NCBI GenBank assembly: GCA_944320985.1
Contig: CALUJN010000078.1
Span: forward strand, 1 to 51,434
Length of the DNA: 51,434 nt
Reading direction: 5' to 3'
Origin: an uncultured Alistipes sp.
Lineage (GTDB): Bacteria > Bacteroidota > Bacteroidia > Bacteroidales > Rikenellaceae
Positions 17,487 to 26,804 of this stretch are shown piece by piece. The notes beneath the pieces were generated by a model, which did not search any database, was not told the DNA's origin, and was given only the letters and a program-made list of their open reading frames with translations. Every line of letters begins with the position of its first letter. Position 1 is the stretch's first letter. Position numbers and translations under genes: made by a program.

Positions 17487-18080
17487 ATGTCCATACCAAA
17501 ATTCGAAACATTCACTTCGGGGGCGGTGCCCGTCGAGGTGGAGAACATAGATACCGACCAGATCATCCCGGCCCGTTTTCTGAAGGCCACCGAGCGCAAG
17601 GGCTTCGGGGATAATCTTTTCCGGGACTGGCGTTACGATTCGGCGAATCGTCCGATCGTAACGTTCCCGCTGAACGATCCGCGTTACGGGGGTCAGATCC
17701 TTGTTGCAGGTCGCAACTTCGGCTGCGGGAGTTCGCGCGAGCATGCGGCCTGGGCCATTGCCGACTACGGCTTCCGGGTTGTCGTGTCGAGTTTCTTTGC
17801 GGACATCTTCCGCAACAATGCGCTGAACAACGGACTGTTGCCTGTTCGCGTCGAGGAGTCGTTCCTGGCGAAGATCTTTGCGGCGATCCGCCACGATCCG
17901 CAGGCGCAGTTCACGGTCGACCTGGACAACCAGCGTTTCACGATCGTCGCGAGCGGCGAGAGCGCTCCGTTCGAGATCGACGCCTACAAGAAGCGCTGCC
18001 TTCAGAACGGCTACGACGACGTGGATTACCTGCGGAGCATCAGCGCGGAGATCGAGTCCTACGAGAAACACCGTCCCTGA
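17487..18080 (+). CDS. leuD: 3-isopropylmalate dehydratase, small subunit
   Basis: 197 residues from ATG 17487 ([16 protein letters not shown]). The frame is open to 17433, but those codons fall in the intercistronic hairpin. LeuD forms the swivelling lid domain that completes the LeuCD active site. Family blocks: [30 protein letters not shown] and [15 protein letters not shown]. The stop codon TGA is immediately followed by the ATG of the next gene, so translation is probably coupled. Confidence 0.96.
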   Translation: MSIPKFETFTSGAVPVEVENIDTDQIIPARFLKATERKGFGDNLFRDWRYDSANRPIVTFPLNDPRYGGQILVAGRNFGCGSSREHAAWAIADYGFRVVVSSFFADIFRNNALNNGLLPVRVEESFLAKIFAAIRHDPQAQFTVDLDNQRFTIVASGESAPFEIDAYKKRCLQNGYDDVDYLRSISAEIESYEKHRP

Positions 18081-19655
18081 ATGGGCGAGACGATGCATAA
18101 TCGGATCGAGCTTCTGGATACGACGCTGCGTGACGGCGAGCAGACCTCTGGTGTTTCGTTCAACGCCCGGGAGAAACTCTCCATTGCGCGGCTGCTGCTC
18201 GAGGAGCTTCACGTCGACCGGATCGAGATCGCCTCGGCGCGTGTTTCGCACGGAGAGGAGGAGGCCGTCCGCGCCATTGCCGAATGGGCCCGCCGCAAGG
18301 GGTATTCGGATCGTATCGAGGCGTTGGGCTTCATCGACGGGGGCGTATCGGTGGATTGGTTGTGGCGTGCGGGCTGCCGGACGGTGAATCTGCTGGCCAA
18401 GGGCTCCCGCCGCCATTGCGAGGAGCAGTTGCGGCGCACGCCGGCGCAGCACCTTTCGGATGTCCGGGAGGAGATCCTCCGGGCCGCGAACCGGGGCATG
18501 CAGGTGAACCTCTACCTCGAGGACTGGTCGAACGGCATGCGCCACTCTCCGGATTATGTCTTCGCGATGCTCGACGGCCTTTCGGACCTTCCCGTGGGGC
18601 GCTTCCTGTGCCCGGATACATTGGGCATCTTGGATCCCTACGCCACGGAACGCTTCTGCCGGGAGATGACGACGCGTTACCCGACGCTTCGTTTCGACTT
18701 CCATGCCCATAACGACTATGACCTTGCGGTTGCGAATACGGCCGCGGCGGTTCGGGCGGGCTTCGGGGGTGTCCACGTGACGGTCAACGGATTGGGGGAG
18801 CGTGCCGGGAATGCACCGTTGTCGAGTACCGTGGCGGTTCTCCACGACCGCCTGGGCTGCCGGACATCGATCGACGAATCGAAGATCTACCGGGTGAGCC
18901 GCACGGTGGAGTCCTATACGGGGGTCCGCATTCCGGCGAACCGTCCGATCGTCGGGGCGAGCGTCTTCACGCAATGTGCGGGGGTCCACGCCGATGGGGA
19001 CAACAAGAACGGACTCTATTTCAATGAGTTGCTTCCCGAGCGTTTCGGACGGGTCCGGGAGTATGCCCTGGGCAAGACCTCCGGGAAGGCGAACATCCTG
19101 AAAAACCTCGAGGTGCTGGGTATCGACCTGGACGAGGCTGCGATGCGCAAGGTGACGGAACGTGTCGTGGAGTTGAGCGACAAGAAGGAGCTTGTGACGC
19201 TGGACGATCTTCCCTATATCATTGCCGACGTGCTTCGTTACGATCAGTCGGATGCTCCGGTTCGGATTCTGAACTACAGCCTTTCGTTGGCACAGGGTTT
19301 GCGTCCTGTTGCGACGTTGCGGATCGAGATCCACGGCGAGGAGTACGAGCAGACGTCGGCGGGTGACGGCCAGTACGATGCCTTCATGCGGGCCCTTCGT
19401 CAGATCTACCGGGAGCAGCTTGGGCGACGTTTTCCGATGCTTCTGGACTATGCGGTGTCGATTCCGCCCGGCGGTCGGACGGATGCCTTCGTGCAGACGA
19501 TCATCACGTGGGAGTTCGAAGGCCGCACGTTCCGGACGCACGGTCTGGATGCGGACCAGACGGAGGCGGCGATCAAGGCTACGATCAAGATGTTGAATAT
19601 CATAGAAACAAACCATACGAATCATGGAAATCAAGATTGCACTGTTGCCGGGTGA
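18081..19655 (+). CDS. LeuA-family synthase paralogue, citramalate synthase candidate
   Basis: 524 residues. A DRE-TIM enzyme ([28 protein letters not shown] metal site; GLGERAGNAPLSS) with a C-terminal LeuA-type regulatory domain (from about 420, HGEEYEQTSAGDGQYDAF). It is clearly different from leuA at 14517. Length and the split from LeuA fit citramalate synthase (CimA), which joins pyruvate and acetyl-CoA; LeuCD and LeuB would then make 2-ketobutyrate for isoleucine. A second isopropylmalate synthase is the alternative. The ATG at 18081 abuts the leuD stop (ATG 18093 is also possible). The 3' end overlaps leuB by 32 bases. Confidence 0.8.
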   Translation: MGETMHNRIELLDTTLRDGEQTSGVSFNAREKLSIARLLLEELHVDRIEIASARVSHGEEEAVRAIAEWARRKGYSDRIEALGFIDGGVSVDWLWRAGCRTVNLLAKGSRRHCEEQLRRTPAQHLSDVREEILRAANRGMQVNLYLEDWSNGMRHSPDYVFAMLDGLSDLPVGRFLCPDTLGILDPYATERFCREMTTRYPTLRFDFHAHNDYDLAVANTAAAVRAGFGGVHVTVNGLGERAGNAPLSSTVAVLHDRLGCRTSIDESKIYRVSRTVESYTGVRIPANRPIVGASVFTQCAGVHADGDNKNGLYFNELLPERFGRVREYALGKTSGKANILKNLEVLGIDLDEAAMRKVTERVVELSDKKELVTLDDLPYIIADVLRYDQSDAPVRILNYSLSLAQGLRPVATLRIEIHGEEYEQTSAGDGQYDAFMRALRQIYREQLGRRFPMLLDYAVSIPPGGRTDAFVQTIITWEFEGRTFRTHGLDADQTEAAIKATIKMLNIIETNHTNHGNQDCTVAG

Positions 19656-20685
19656 CGGTATCGGCCCGGAGATCATTGCGGAGGCCGTCAAGGTGTTGGA
19701 TCGGGTATCGACGCGCTTCGGCCACCGGATCACATACCGCAAGGCGCTGGTCGGCGCTGCGGCGATCGACGCGACGGGGGATCCCTATCCCGAGCAGACG
19801 CACCGCATCTGCCAGACGTCGGACGCCGTACTGTTCGGGGCCATCGGGGATCCGAAATACGATAACGACCCCACGTCGAAGGTACGTCCCGAGCAGGGGC
19901 TTCTCCGCATGCGCAAGTCGCTGGGTCTGTTTGCCAACCTGCGTCCCGTCTCGCTTTTCGAAGCCTTGACGGACCGGTCGCCGCTGCGTCCGGAGGTGGT
20001 TCGGGGCACGGATTTCATCTGTGTCCGGGAACTTACGGGAGGCATCTACTTCGGGCGTCCGCAGGGGCGTGACGAGGATGGCCGCCGGGCCTTCGATACG
20101 TGCAGCTATACGATCGAGGAGATCGACCGGGTGCTGCACGTTGCCTTCCGCCTTGCGATGACGCGCCGTCGCCGGCTGACGGTTGTCGACAAGGCCAACG
20201 TACTGGAGACCTCCCGTCTGTGGCGTGAGCGGGCGCAGCAGCTTGCCGGCGAATATCCGGAAGTCGCTGTTGAGTACATGTTCGTGGACAATGCGGCGAT
20301 GCAGATCATCCGCCAGCCGACGCACTTCGACGTGATCGTCACGGAGAACATGTTCGGAGACATTCTGACCGACGAGGCGAGTGTGATCAGCGGATCGCTG
20401 GGCATGCTTTCGTCGGCGAGTGTCGGGGCCGAGGTTGCGTTGTTCGAGCCGATCCACGGCTCCTATCCGCAGGCTGCGGGCAAGAATATCGCCAATCCGA
20501 TGGCGACGATTCTTTCTGCGGCGATGCTTTTGGAGCATCTGGGCCTTGAGGAGGAGGGGCGTGCGGTCCGCGAGGCGGTGAATACGGCCCTTGCGGCAGG
20601 CGTCGTCACCGAGGATCTGGTCCGCGAGGGCGGCCGTTGCTATTCGACTTCGGAGGTCGGGGACTACGTGGCGGCCCACGTCTGA
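19624..20685 (+). CDS. leuB: 3-isopropylmalate dehydrogenase
   Basis: 353 residues, family length. It oxidises and decarboxylates 3-isopropylmalate with NAD+ to 2-ketoisocaproate. Family blocks: KIALLPGDGIGPEI at the start, LLRMRKSLGLFANLRPV with the substrate arginines, FICVRELTGGIYFG, TVVDKANVLETSRLW with the catalytic Lys, MFGDILTDEASVISGSLGML with the metal Asp residues (quoted here as MFGDILTDEA), and the NAD loop EPIHGSYPQAAGKNIANP. It begins inside the end of the preceding gene (32-base overlap) and closes the leu operon, followed by a terminator at 20784. Confidence 0.97.
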   Translation: MEIKIALLPGDGIGPEIIAEAVKVLDRVSTRFGHRITYRKALVGAAAIDATGDPYPEQTHRICQTSDAVLFGAIGDPKYDNDPTSKVRPEQGLLRMRKSLGLFANLRPVSLFEALTDRSPLRPEVVRGTDFICVRELTGGIYFGRPQGRDEDGRRAFDTCSYTIEEIDRVLHVAFRLAMTRRRRLTVVDKANVLETSRLWRERAQQLAGEYPEVAVEYMFVDNAAMQIIRQPTHFDVIVTENMFGDILTDEASVISGSLGMLSSASVGAEVALFEPIHGSYPQAAGKNIANPMATILSAAMLLEHLGLEEEGRAVREAVNTALAAGVVTEDLVREGGRCYSTSEVGDYVAAHV

Positions 20686-20783
20686 CCGGTTTCCGGCAGC
20701 TTCCGGACAGATTTCCGTCCGACCATCGAAACGATACCACTTTTGTACCGTGGCGCACCCGTGCCGTCGGAAAATCCGCTTGT

Positions 20784-20814
20784 ATGCAGACCGTTTTCGC
20801 GGTCTGCATTTTTT
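20784..20814 (+). terminator. Terminator of the leu operon
   Basis: 10-bp stem ATGCAGACCG/CGGTCTGCAT with loop TTTTCG and a T run. It lies about 100 bases after leuB and just before the obgE promoter. Confidence 0.88.
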
Positions 20815-20818
20815 GTAC

Positions 20819-20826
20819 TATCTTTG
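20819..20826 (+). promoter_or_regulatory. -7 element TATCTTTG of obgE
   Basis: Exact TAnnTTTG match, 5 bases after the leu operon terminator and about 67 bases before the obgE ATG. Confidence 0.7.
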
Positions 20827-20893
20827 CGGCGGGATTTCGCTTCGGACGCCGGGAACGAACGCCGGAGATACGAACCCATAAAACACGCAGGAT

Positions 20894-21907
20894 ATGGCAG
20901 GATCGAATTTTGTGGATTATGTGAAGATATTCGCCCGTTCGGGTCACGGAGGAGCCGGCTCGGCCCATTTCCGTCGCGAGAAGTTCGTGGCTTTCGGCGG
21001 ACCGGACGGGGGTGACGGCGGCAAGGGCGGCAGCATTGTGCTGGTGGGGGACCGCCAGTATTGGACGCTGATCCACCTCAAATACCAGCGGCACCAGTTT
21101 GCCGAGGATGGCGAGAACGGCTCCGGAGCCCGCTCTTCGGGCAAGGATGCCAAGGATATCGTGATTCCGGTACCCCTGGGCACGGTTGCGCGACGCGTTG
21201 TGGAGCAGGAGGACGGTACGACGACCCTCGAAACGGTGGGGGAGGTGACGGCCGACGGCGAGCGCCTCGTTCTGTTGAAGGGGGGCCGCGGCGGCCTCGG
21301 CAACTGGCACTTCAAGAGCGCCACGAACCAGACGCCGCGTTATGCCCAACCCGGAGAGGATGGTGACGAAGGGGCCTTCGTGCTGGAATTGAAGGTGCTG
21401 GCGGATGTCGGCCTGGTGGGCTTTCCGAACGCCGGGAAGTCGACGTTGCTGTCTGTCGTCTCTGCCGCGAAACCCAAGATCGCGAACTACGCCTTCACGA
21501 CGTTGGAGCCGAACCTGGGTATCGTCGAGGTCCGCGACCACAAGTCGTTCGTGATGGCCGATATCCCGGGCATCATCGAGGGCGCCCATGAGGGACGGGG
21601 CCTCGGGACGCGCTTTCTGCGCCATATCGAGCGCAATTCGGTGCTTTTGTTCATGATTCCGGCCGACAGCGACGATATCTGCCGCGACTATGAGATCCTG
21701 TTGGGGGAGTTGACTCAATACAATCCCGAGCTGTTGGACAAGGAGCGCCTGCTTGCCGTTACGAAGTGCGACATGCTCGATGATGAACTGATGGCGGAGA
21801 TGCGTGCACACCTTCCGGAGGGTGTTCCGTCGATCTTCATCTCGTCGGTTTCGGGCCTCAATATCCAGCCGTTGAAGGACATGCTCTGGGAGGCCCTACA
21901 GCGGTAG
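20894..21907 (+). CDS. obgE: Obg-family GTPase, ribosome assembly
   Basis: 337 residues. The glycine-rich Obg domain (about 1-160: [52 protein letters not shown]) precedes a Ras-like G domain with G1 GFPNAGKST (near 176), G2/switch [11 protein letters not shown]3 [10 protein letters not shown]4 TKCD and G5 SSVSG. Obg binds the 50S subunit during assembly and links GTP and ppGpp state to growth. There is no C-terminal OCT extension, which is common in short Obg forms. Its last 12 bases overlap the end of the convergent DUF5689 gene. Confidence 0.96.
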   Translation: MAGSNFVDYVKIFARSGHGGAGSAHFRREKFVAFGGPDGGDGGKGGSIVLVGDRQYWTLIHLKYQRHQFAEDGENGSGARSSGKDAKDIVIPVPLGTVARRVVEQEDGTTTLETVGEVTADGERLVLLKGGRGGLGNWHFKSATNQTPRYAQPGEDGDEGAFVLELKVLADVGLVGFPNAGKSTLLSVVSAAKPKIANYAFTTLEPNLGIVEVRDHKSFVMADIPGIIEGAHEGRGLGTRFLRHIERNSVLLFMIPADSDDICRDYEILLGELTQYNPELLDKERLLAVTKCDMLDDELMAEMRAHLPEGVPSIFISSVSGLNIQPLKDMLWEALQR

Positions 21908-22792
21908 CCTTCCCTTCCTGGAGAGCATCATGGGTTCCGGAGGCCATGCCTTCGGAACTTTTTGTTTTCGGACGGGCGATTCTGCGGTTCTGCGGACGGT
22001 ATTGCCCTCGTCACGATCGGAGATCCCGGCGCCCTCCGGGAAGTCGATCTCCCGGAACGTCACGCGCAGCGAGAACTTTCCGGCGAAATAGTCGATCACA
22101 CCGATCAGCGTGCCGGTTCCGGCCGGAAGCGCCTCTTTTGCGTAATCGCAACACCACAACGTCCTTACCGGGAAGCGGTTCCCCTTTTCATCGATGATCT
22201 CCCGCTCCGTGGAGATACATTCTCCGGTTTTGGGATCGGTATCGCACCACATGGCTCCGGCCTCGGCGAAGTGTACTCCGTCGAACCGGACGCGGGTGTC
22301 GATCCGATCGCTGCGAACCTCTTCGAAGGTGATCCGTGCGGCCTGAGGCGGCGTTCCACCATCTTCCGGAATCCGGATATAGCGTTCGATCTCCTCTTCG
22401 GGAATCTCACTGTACCCGTTTTCGTCGGGAAGGGTTCCGAGCAGGATCTTACCTCCGTAGTCGCGTAGTGTGAGGCCGTTGCAGCGGACTTCGACCCATG
22501 CGCCGAAGGGGAATTTCCGGGCAAGTCTGGATCCTTCGATTGCGATGGAGATACCACCGCTGTCGTCCTGTATGACGATCGATCGTGAGAACTCTCCGTA
22601 TAGATCATTGGCCACGACCTGCCCGTGAATGGCGACATCCCGAGTTACGGTGACATTGCTCCGGCCGTCGCACAGGGCTTTGAGTGCGGCGATTGAGAGT
22701 TCGGTCTTCCGGGCGCTTGTTTCGAAATCGGGTTTCGATGCGGAGTTGCAGGCAGCGACAAGGAGCAGATTAAGGCAGACAATCGTTCTCAT
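21896..22792 (-). CDS. DUF5689 lipoprotein (second gene of the pair)
   Basis: 298 residues. The N-terminus [19 protein letters not shown] has a lipobox-like VAAC, so it is probably a lipoprotein. The body carries the DUF5689 pattern: an ALKAL-type helix, then [18 protein letters not shown] and [17 protein letters not shown], an OB-fold-like beta barrel found in Bacteroidota surface proteins. Function is unknown. The start overlaps the end of the upstream DUF5689 gene by 23 bases, and the end overlaps obgE by 12 bases. The basic C-terminal tail is not part of the domain. Confidence 0.78.
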   Translation of the reverse strand: MRTIVCLNLLLVAACNSASKPDFETSARKTELSIAALKALCDGRSNVTVTRDVAIHGQVVANDLYGEFSRSIVIQDDSGGISIAIEGSRLARKFPFGAWVEVRCNGLTLRDYGGKILLGTLPDENGYSEIPEEEIERYIRIPEDGGTPPQAARITFEEVRSDRIDTRVRFDGVHFAEAGAMWCDTDPKTGECISTEREIIDEKGNRFPVRTLWCCDYAKEALPAGTGTLIGVIDYFAGKFSLRVTFREIDFPEGAGISDRDEGNTVRRTAESPVRKQKVPKAWPPEPMMLSRKGRLPL

Positions 22793-23600
22793 CGCGTAAC
22801 TTGATCAGATACCGCCCGTTCGCGGAGTTTTCGTATTGCAGGATCCCGACCAGCGAGACTTCACCTTGCGGAATGGCCTCTGTTGCGAAGTCGGCATAGC
22901 TCCGGACATAGGAGTAGATCGTATTTCCCTCCGGGTCGACGAATTGTCCGTATCCGCTCCAACACGCCTCGCCGACCTCTTCCGGCATTTCCCCGTTCAG
23001 CCCTTCGCCTTCGTCCACCTCTTCGGATACGTATCGAAGGTTGTCGATCCGCACCAGCGATCCGCACAATTCGGGAGTCAGTTCCGGAATCGAGCGGCGT
23101 GCGGGTACAACCTCCCGGATTTTTTCGGAGTTTCGGAAGAGAATCTTGTCGAGAGCGGCCTTCGAAGCGATATAGTCGGTGTCGTATCCGCTTCCGGGTT
23201 CGGGTGCGTTTCCGATTTGGAGTACGCCGAGCCGTTCGGCAACGGTCAGGCCGTCGAGATGGAGCGTTACGGAGCATCCGACGGGGAAATCATTGTGCAA
23301 CTGATCGATTCCGGCCATCAGTTCGATGGCGGACTGATTCTCCTCGATGCAGATCGTCCGATAGAAGTTTCCTGCTCGGTCCGAGGAGGTGACATAGCCT
23401 GTGACGGAGAAATCACCGTCGATGACGAACGGGGTTCCGAGGAACTGTTTTTTGAGTTGTGCAATGGAGAGCGTGACGGGTTCCGTCCGGTCGATATCCT
23501 GGGGTTCCCCGAATCCGGAGTCGTAACAGGCCGTAAACCCTTCCAAGACAAGGGGCAGCCATGCGAGCCTTGCGAACTTTGCGAATTTCATGAATTTCAT
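22770..23600 (-). CDS. DUF5689 lipoprotein (first gene of the pair)
   Basis: 276 residues from ATG 23600 (MKFMKFAKFARLAWLPLV), giving a signal peptide ending at Cys in EGFTAC; ATG 23591 is also possible. The frame is open to 23687 but that extension adds charged residues before the signal and is not favoured. The DUF5689 barrel is clear: TPFVIDGDFSVTGYVTSSDR, FYRTICIEENQSAIEL and VGCSVTLHLDGL. It resembles the next gene in layout, so the pair probably arose by duplication. Role unknown; likely an outer-membrane or surface lipoprotein. Confidence 0.77.
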   Translation of the reverse strand: MKFMKFAKFARLAWLPLVLEGFTACYDSGFGEPQDIDRTEPVTLSIAQLKKQFLGTPFVIDGDFSVTGYVTSSDRAGNFYRTICIEENQSAIELMAGIDQLHNDFPVGCSVTLHLDGLTVAERLGVLQIGNAPEPGSGYDTDYIASKAALDKILFRNSEKIREVVPARRSIPELTPELCGSLVRIDNLRYVSEEVDEGEGLNGEMPEEVGEACWSGYGQFVDPEGNTIYSYVRSYADFATEAIPQGEVSLVGILQYENSANGRYLIKLRDENDCLP

Positions 23601-23917
23601 AAACAGCCCTTTCGGGTTTCCGTACCCCACGTACATCTTTCGTTCTCCGAGCCCCACGCCATCTTTATACGCCCGGCAGATTTGCACGTCGTGTCTTCTT
23701 TACATCCCATGCCCATCTTTCATCGTTCGCCTTTCTCTCCATCCTTGACGTTTCCCGTTCCCTGCATCCGTCCGCCCCTACACATACTCTCTCTTCTCCC
23801 TCTCTCTTCTCCCTCTCCCTTCTCCCTCTCCCTTCTCTCTTCCTCTCTTTTCTTTCTCCCTTTCTCCTGCTCTATCCCTGCTCTCCTCTCACTTTGCCCC
23901 CCCCCTCCTCCAGGTTT
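23601..23917. other. Spacer with CT-rich low-complexity tract and C9 run
   Basis: No gene is supported here. From about 23760 to 23905 the + strand is almost purely pyrimidine, with repeated blocks such as TCTCCCTCTCCCTTC, and ends in nine C residues (23897-23905), 12 bases from the serB stop codon. Read in the serB direction it is a purine-rich 3' tail. No intrinsic terminator is seen. Confidence 0.7.
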
Positions 23918-25141
23918 TCAGGCCTCTATCCGCGAATCCTTCAGTCCGAGGAAATAGAGGATTCCGTCGAGTCCGATGGTCGATATCGACTGTCGTGCCG
24001 TGGCCTTGACCTTGGGTTTTGCATGGAATGCGATTCCGAGTCCGGCGAGGTTGAGCATCGGGAGGTCGTTGGCCCCGTCTCCGACGGCGACGGACTGTGC
24101 GATATTGATCGACTCGAACTGACAGAGGAGTCTGAGGAGTTCGGCCTTTCTGCGGCCGTCAACTACCTCTCCGACGTACCTTCCCGTAAGATGTCCGTTT
24201 TCGATCTCCAGTTCATTGGCATATACGTAGTCGAATCCGTATTTCTGCCGGAGGTAGTTTCCGAAGTAGGTGAATCCACCGGAAAGAATCGCGGTCTTGT
24301 ATCCGACCCGCTTGAGGATGGTCATCATGCGTTCGAGGCCCTCGGTGATGGGGAGGTTCCGCGCGATCTCCTCCATGACAGAGACATCGAGCCCCTTGAG
24401 CAGGGCGACCCGTCGGGTGAAACTTTCACGGAAGTCGATCTCTCCGCGCATGGCGCTTGCCGTGATCTCCCGGACCTGTTTGCCGACCCCGGCTTTTTCG
24501 GCGAGTTCATCGATGACTTCTGTTTCGATGAGCGTGGAGTCCATGTCGAAGCAGATGAGCCGACGGCTTCGGCGGTAGATGTCGTCCTTCTGGAAGGAGA
24601 CGTCGAGTCCGATTTCGGAGAGGTTCATGAAGCCTTCTTGCATGGTGCTCCGCTCCTCGTCGGTGAGAGATCCGCGCACGGAGAGTTCGATACAGGATTT
24701 TGCGGCCCGATTGTCCTCCTTGAGGGGCATTCGTCCCGTGAGACGTTTAATGGCGTCGATGTTCAGACCGTGCTCGGCCACGACCTTCGTCACCTCGGCG
24801 ATATGCCGTGCCGTGACGGTTCGTCCGAGCAGGGTGATGATGTAGCGGTTTTTTCCCTGAAGGCTGACCCATGCTTCGTACTTCTCCTCGGAGATGGGTG
24901 TGAACCGGATCATGACGCCGAGTTCTGAGGCCTTGAACAACAGCTCCTTCATGATGAATCCGGACTTGTCGGCCGTTGTCTTGATCAGTATTCCGAGGGT
25001 CAGGGACTGATGGATGTTGGCCTGTCCGATGTCGAGGATGAAGGCGTCATACCGCGCGAGGATCTCGGTCAAGGACGAGGTCATTCCGGGTTTGTCCTCT
25101 CCGGAGATGTTGATCTGAATGATTTCGACGTTGTTCTGCAT
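23918..25141 (-). CDS. serB: Phosphoserine phosphatase with N-terminal ACT domains
   Basis: 407 residues from ATG 25141. Residues about 5-180 hold two ACT-like domains (EIIQINISGEDKPGMTSSL; YIITLLGRTVTARHIAEV), which in other SerB proteins bind serine. The HAD phosphatase core follows: ICFDMDSTLIETE (nucleophile Asp199, acid Asp201), AILSGGFTYF (motif II) and VAVGDGANDLPML (motif IV). It removes phosphate from phosphoserine in the last step of serine synthesis. The open frame extends to an ATG at 25207, but that lies upstream of the -7 box at 25186-25193, so the internal start is chosen. Single gene; serA and serC are not nearby. Confidence 0.93.
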   Translation of the reverse strand: MQNNVEIIQINISGEDKPGMTSSLTEILARYDAFILDIGQANIHQSLTLGILIKTTADKSGFIMKELLFKASELGVMIRFTPISEEKYEAWVSLQGKNRYIITLLGRTVTARHIAEVTKVVAEHGLNIDAIKRLTGRMPLKEDNRAAKSCIELSVRGSLTDEERSTMQEGFMNLSEIGLDVSFQKDDIYRRSRRLICFDMDSTLIETEVIDELAEKAGVGKQVREITASAMRGEIDFRESFTRRVALLKGLDVSVMEEIARNLPITEGLERMMTILKRVGYKTAILSGGFTYFGNYLRQKYGFDYVYANELEIENGHLTGRYVGEVVDGRRKAELLRLLCQFESINIAQSVAVGDGANDLPMLNLAGLGIAFHAKPKVKATARQSISTIGLDGILYFLGLKDSRIEA

Positions 25142-25185
25142 GTCTCTGCGAATAGGGATTTTGATGTTTGGGCAAAAAGCATAGA

Positions 25186-25193
25186 CAAAGTTA
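25186..25193 (-). promoter_or_regulatory. -7 element TAACTTTG of serB
   Basis: Exact match on the minus strand, about 45 bases before ATG 25141. It decides the serB start. It lies about 22 bases from the divergent mscS box. Confidence 0.7.
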
Positions 25194-25215
25194 GTAAAGT
25201 TCTGCATTTTTTGGT

Positions 25216-25223
25216 TATTTTTG
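25216..25223 (+). promoter_or_regulatory. -7 element TATTTTTG of the mscS operon
   Basis: Exact TAnnTTTG match about 85 bases before the MscS ATG. Divergent from, and close to, the serB promoter. Confidence 0.65.
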
Positions 25224-25308
25224 CAGGTAAAATGAGAATCCCCGCGAGGAAAAGCGTCCGGTTTGGAGATGTTTTTGCGGGAACCTCACCTAAAAAGAAG
25301 AAGGAGTT

Positions 25309-26223
25309 ATGTGGAGCCTACTTACCGCTGCGGAACCGACGGCGCCGCTTATCGTTCCGGACAGCATCCAGAAGGCGAACTTTGCCAAGGCGGTGCATCG
25401 GCTTGTGAATCTGGATGTGAGTCAGATTGTACAGAATCTGCTTTCGGAGGCGCTGTGGGTTGTGATCAAGATCCTGATCGCGCTGGCCATCTATTATATC
25501 GGGCGCTGGCTGATGCGGCGACTCGTGCGGCTGGTCGACGTGGCGATGGAGCGCCGCAAGGTGGATCTTTCTCTGCGGGAATTCATGCGGAGTTCCATCC
25601 GGGCGGTCTTCACGCTGCTGTTGGTTCTGATCGTGGTTTCGACACTGGGAGTGAACGTAACGTCGCTCATCGCCGTGGCTTCGGCTGCGACGCTGGCTAT
25701 CGGTATGGCACTGAGCGGTACGGCCCAGAACTTTGCGGGCGGAGTGATGATCCTGCTGATGAAGCCCTACCGGGTCGGGGACTACATCTCGGCACAGGGA
25801 CAGTCGGGTACGGTCCGCGAGATCAAGCTGTTCTCGACGGTGATCACGACGACGGACAACCAGACGATCTACATTCCGAACAATTCGATCGCCACGGCAA
25901 TCATCGACAACTATTCGACGGCCACGGAACGCCGAGTGGAGTGGACGGTGGGGATCTCCTACGGGGACGATGTGGACGTGGCCCGTTCGACGATTCTGTC
26001 GATGCTGGAGGGGGATGCCCGGATTCTTCCGGACCCGGCGCCCGTGGTATGGGTTGCGGCCTTGGCGGACAGTTCGGTGAACCTGACGATCCGGGTATGG
26101 ACGCGGAACGAGGATTACTGGAACGTCTTTTTCGAATATAACGAACGCTTCTACAAGGAGCTTCCGAAGGCGGGCCTCAACTTCCCGTTCCCGCAGATGG
26201 ATATTCACGTAAAACAGGAGTAA
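25309..26223 (+). CDS. Small-conductance mechanosensitive channel, MscS family
   Basis: 304 residues. An N-terminal amphipathic part is followed by membrane helices near 47-65 (LWVVIKILIALAIYYIG) and 95-112 (AVFTLLLVLIVVSTLG), then the pore helix SLIAVASAATLAIGMALSG with the Ala/Gly packing of TM3, and the cytosolic beta domain with MKPYRVGDYISAQGQSG and VYIPNNS-type block IYIPNNSIATAI. It forms a heptameric channel releasing solutes on hypo-osmotic shock. Ribosome site AAGAAGGAG lies just before the ATG. First gene of a probable operon with the DUF5606 gene and mgsA. Confidence 0.93.
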   Translation: MWSLLTAAEPTAPLIVPDSIQKANFAKAVHRLVNLDVSQIVQNLLSEALWVVIKILIALAIYYIGRWLMRRLVRLVDVAMERRKVDLSLREFMRSSIRAVFTLLLVLIVVSTLGVNVTSLIAVASAATLAIGMALSGTAQNFAGGVMILLMKPYRVGDYISAQGQSGTVREIKLFSTVITTTDNQTIYIPNNSIATAIIDNYSTATERRVEWTVGISYGDDVDVARSTILSMLEGDARILPDPAPVVWVAALADSSVNLTIRVWTRNEDYWNVFFEYNERFYKELPKAGLNFPFPQMDIHVKQE

Positions 26224-26310
26224 CAAGCATACCGGAGGGAGTACCGCTTTCCGGTCATCTTCTCTCCGGGAAAAAACAGGATTTCGAACCAAATCAAGAA
26301 AGAAGAGACT

Positions 26311-26745
26311 ATGGAATTGAAAGAGATTCTGGCCATTTCGGGCCAGCCGGGATTGTATAAGTACGTGGCGCAGTCGACGCGCGGAGTGATCGTTGAGTCG
26401 CTGTTGGACGGCCGTCGGATGAACGCTTCGGCGAGTGCACGCGTGAGTGCGCTGTCCGAGATATCGATGTTCACCGAAGGGGATGACATTGCGCTGGCCG
26501 ATGTTTTCACGCGGATCTACGAACATACGGGCGGCAAGGCCGCCATCGATCCGAAATCGACCCCCGAGCAGCTGAAGGCCGCCTTTGCGGAGGTACTTCC
26601 GGAGTATGACCGGGATCGGGTGCATGTTTCGGACATCAAGAAGTGCTTCTCGTGGTATAACATCCTGGTCGGCGTGGGCTTTACGGAGTTCAAACTCCCG
26701 AGTGAGGAGCCGGCGGATGAGGCCGCATCCTCTGCAGCGGAATAA
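26311..26745 (+). CDS. DUF5606-family protein
   Basis: 144 residues. The N-terminal part MELKEILAISGQPGLYKYV with GVIVESLLDGRR and the SALSEISMFTE block is the DUF5606 pattern, a small beta-barrel-like cytosolic protein widespread in Bacteroidota. Role unknown. A helical part follows (STPEQLKAAFAEVLPEYDRD, VSDIKKCFSWYNIL) and an Ala/Glu-rich acidic tail. It sits 87 bases after mscS and 59 before mgsA on the same strand, with no promoter seen in either gap. Confidence 0.83.
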   Translation: MELKEILAISGQPGLYKYVAQSTRGVIVESLLDGRRMNASASARVSALSEISMFTEGDDIALADVFTRIYEHTGGKAAIDPKSTPEQLKAAFAEVLPEYDRDRVHVSDIKKCFSWYNILVGVGFTEFKLPSEEPADEAASSAAE

Positions 26746-26804
26746 GCGGAATAGTAGAACGGGAACCATTCGGTTCGTGTTCATGACCATAAAAACAGAC
26801 GGAT

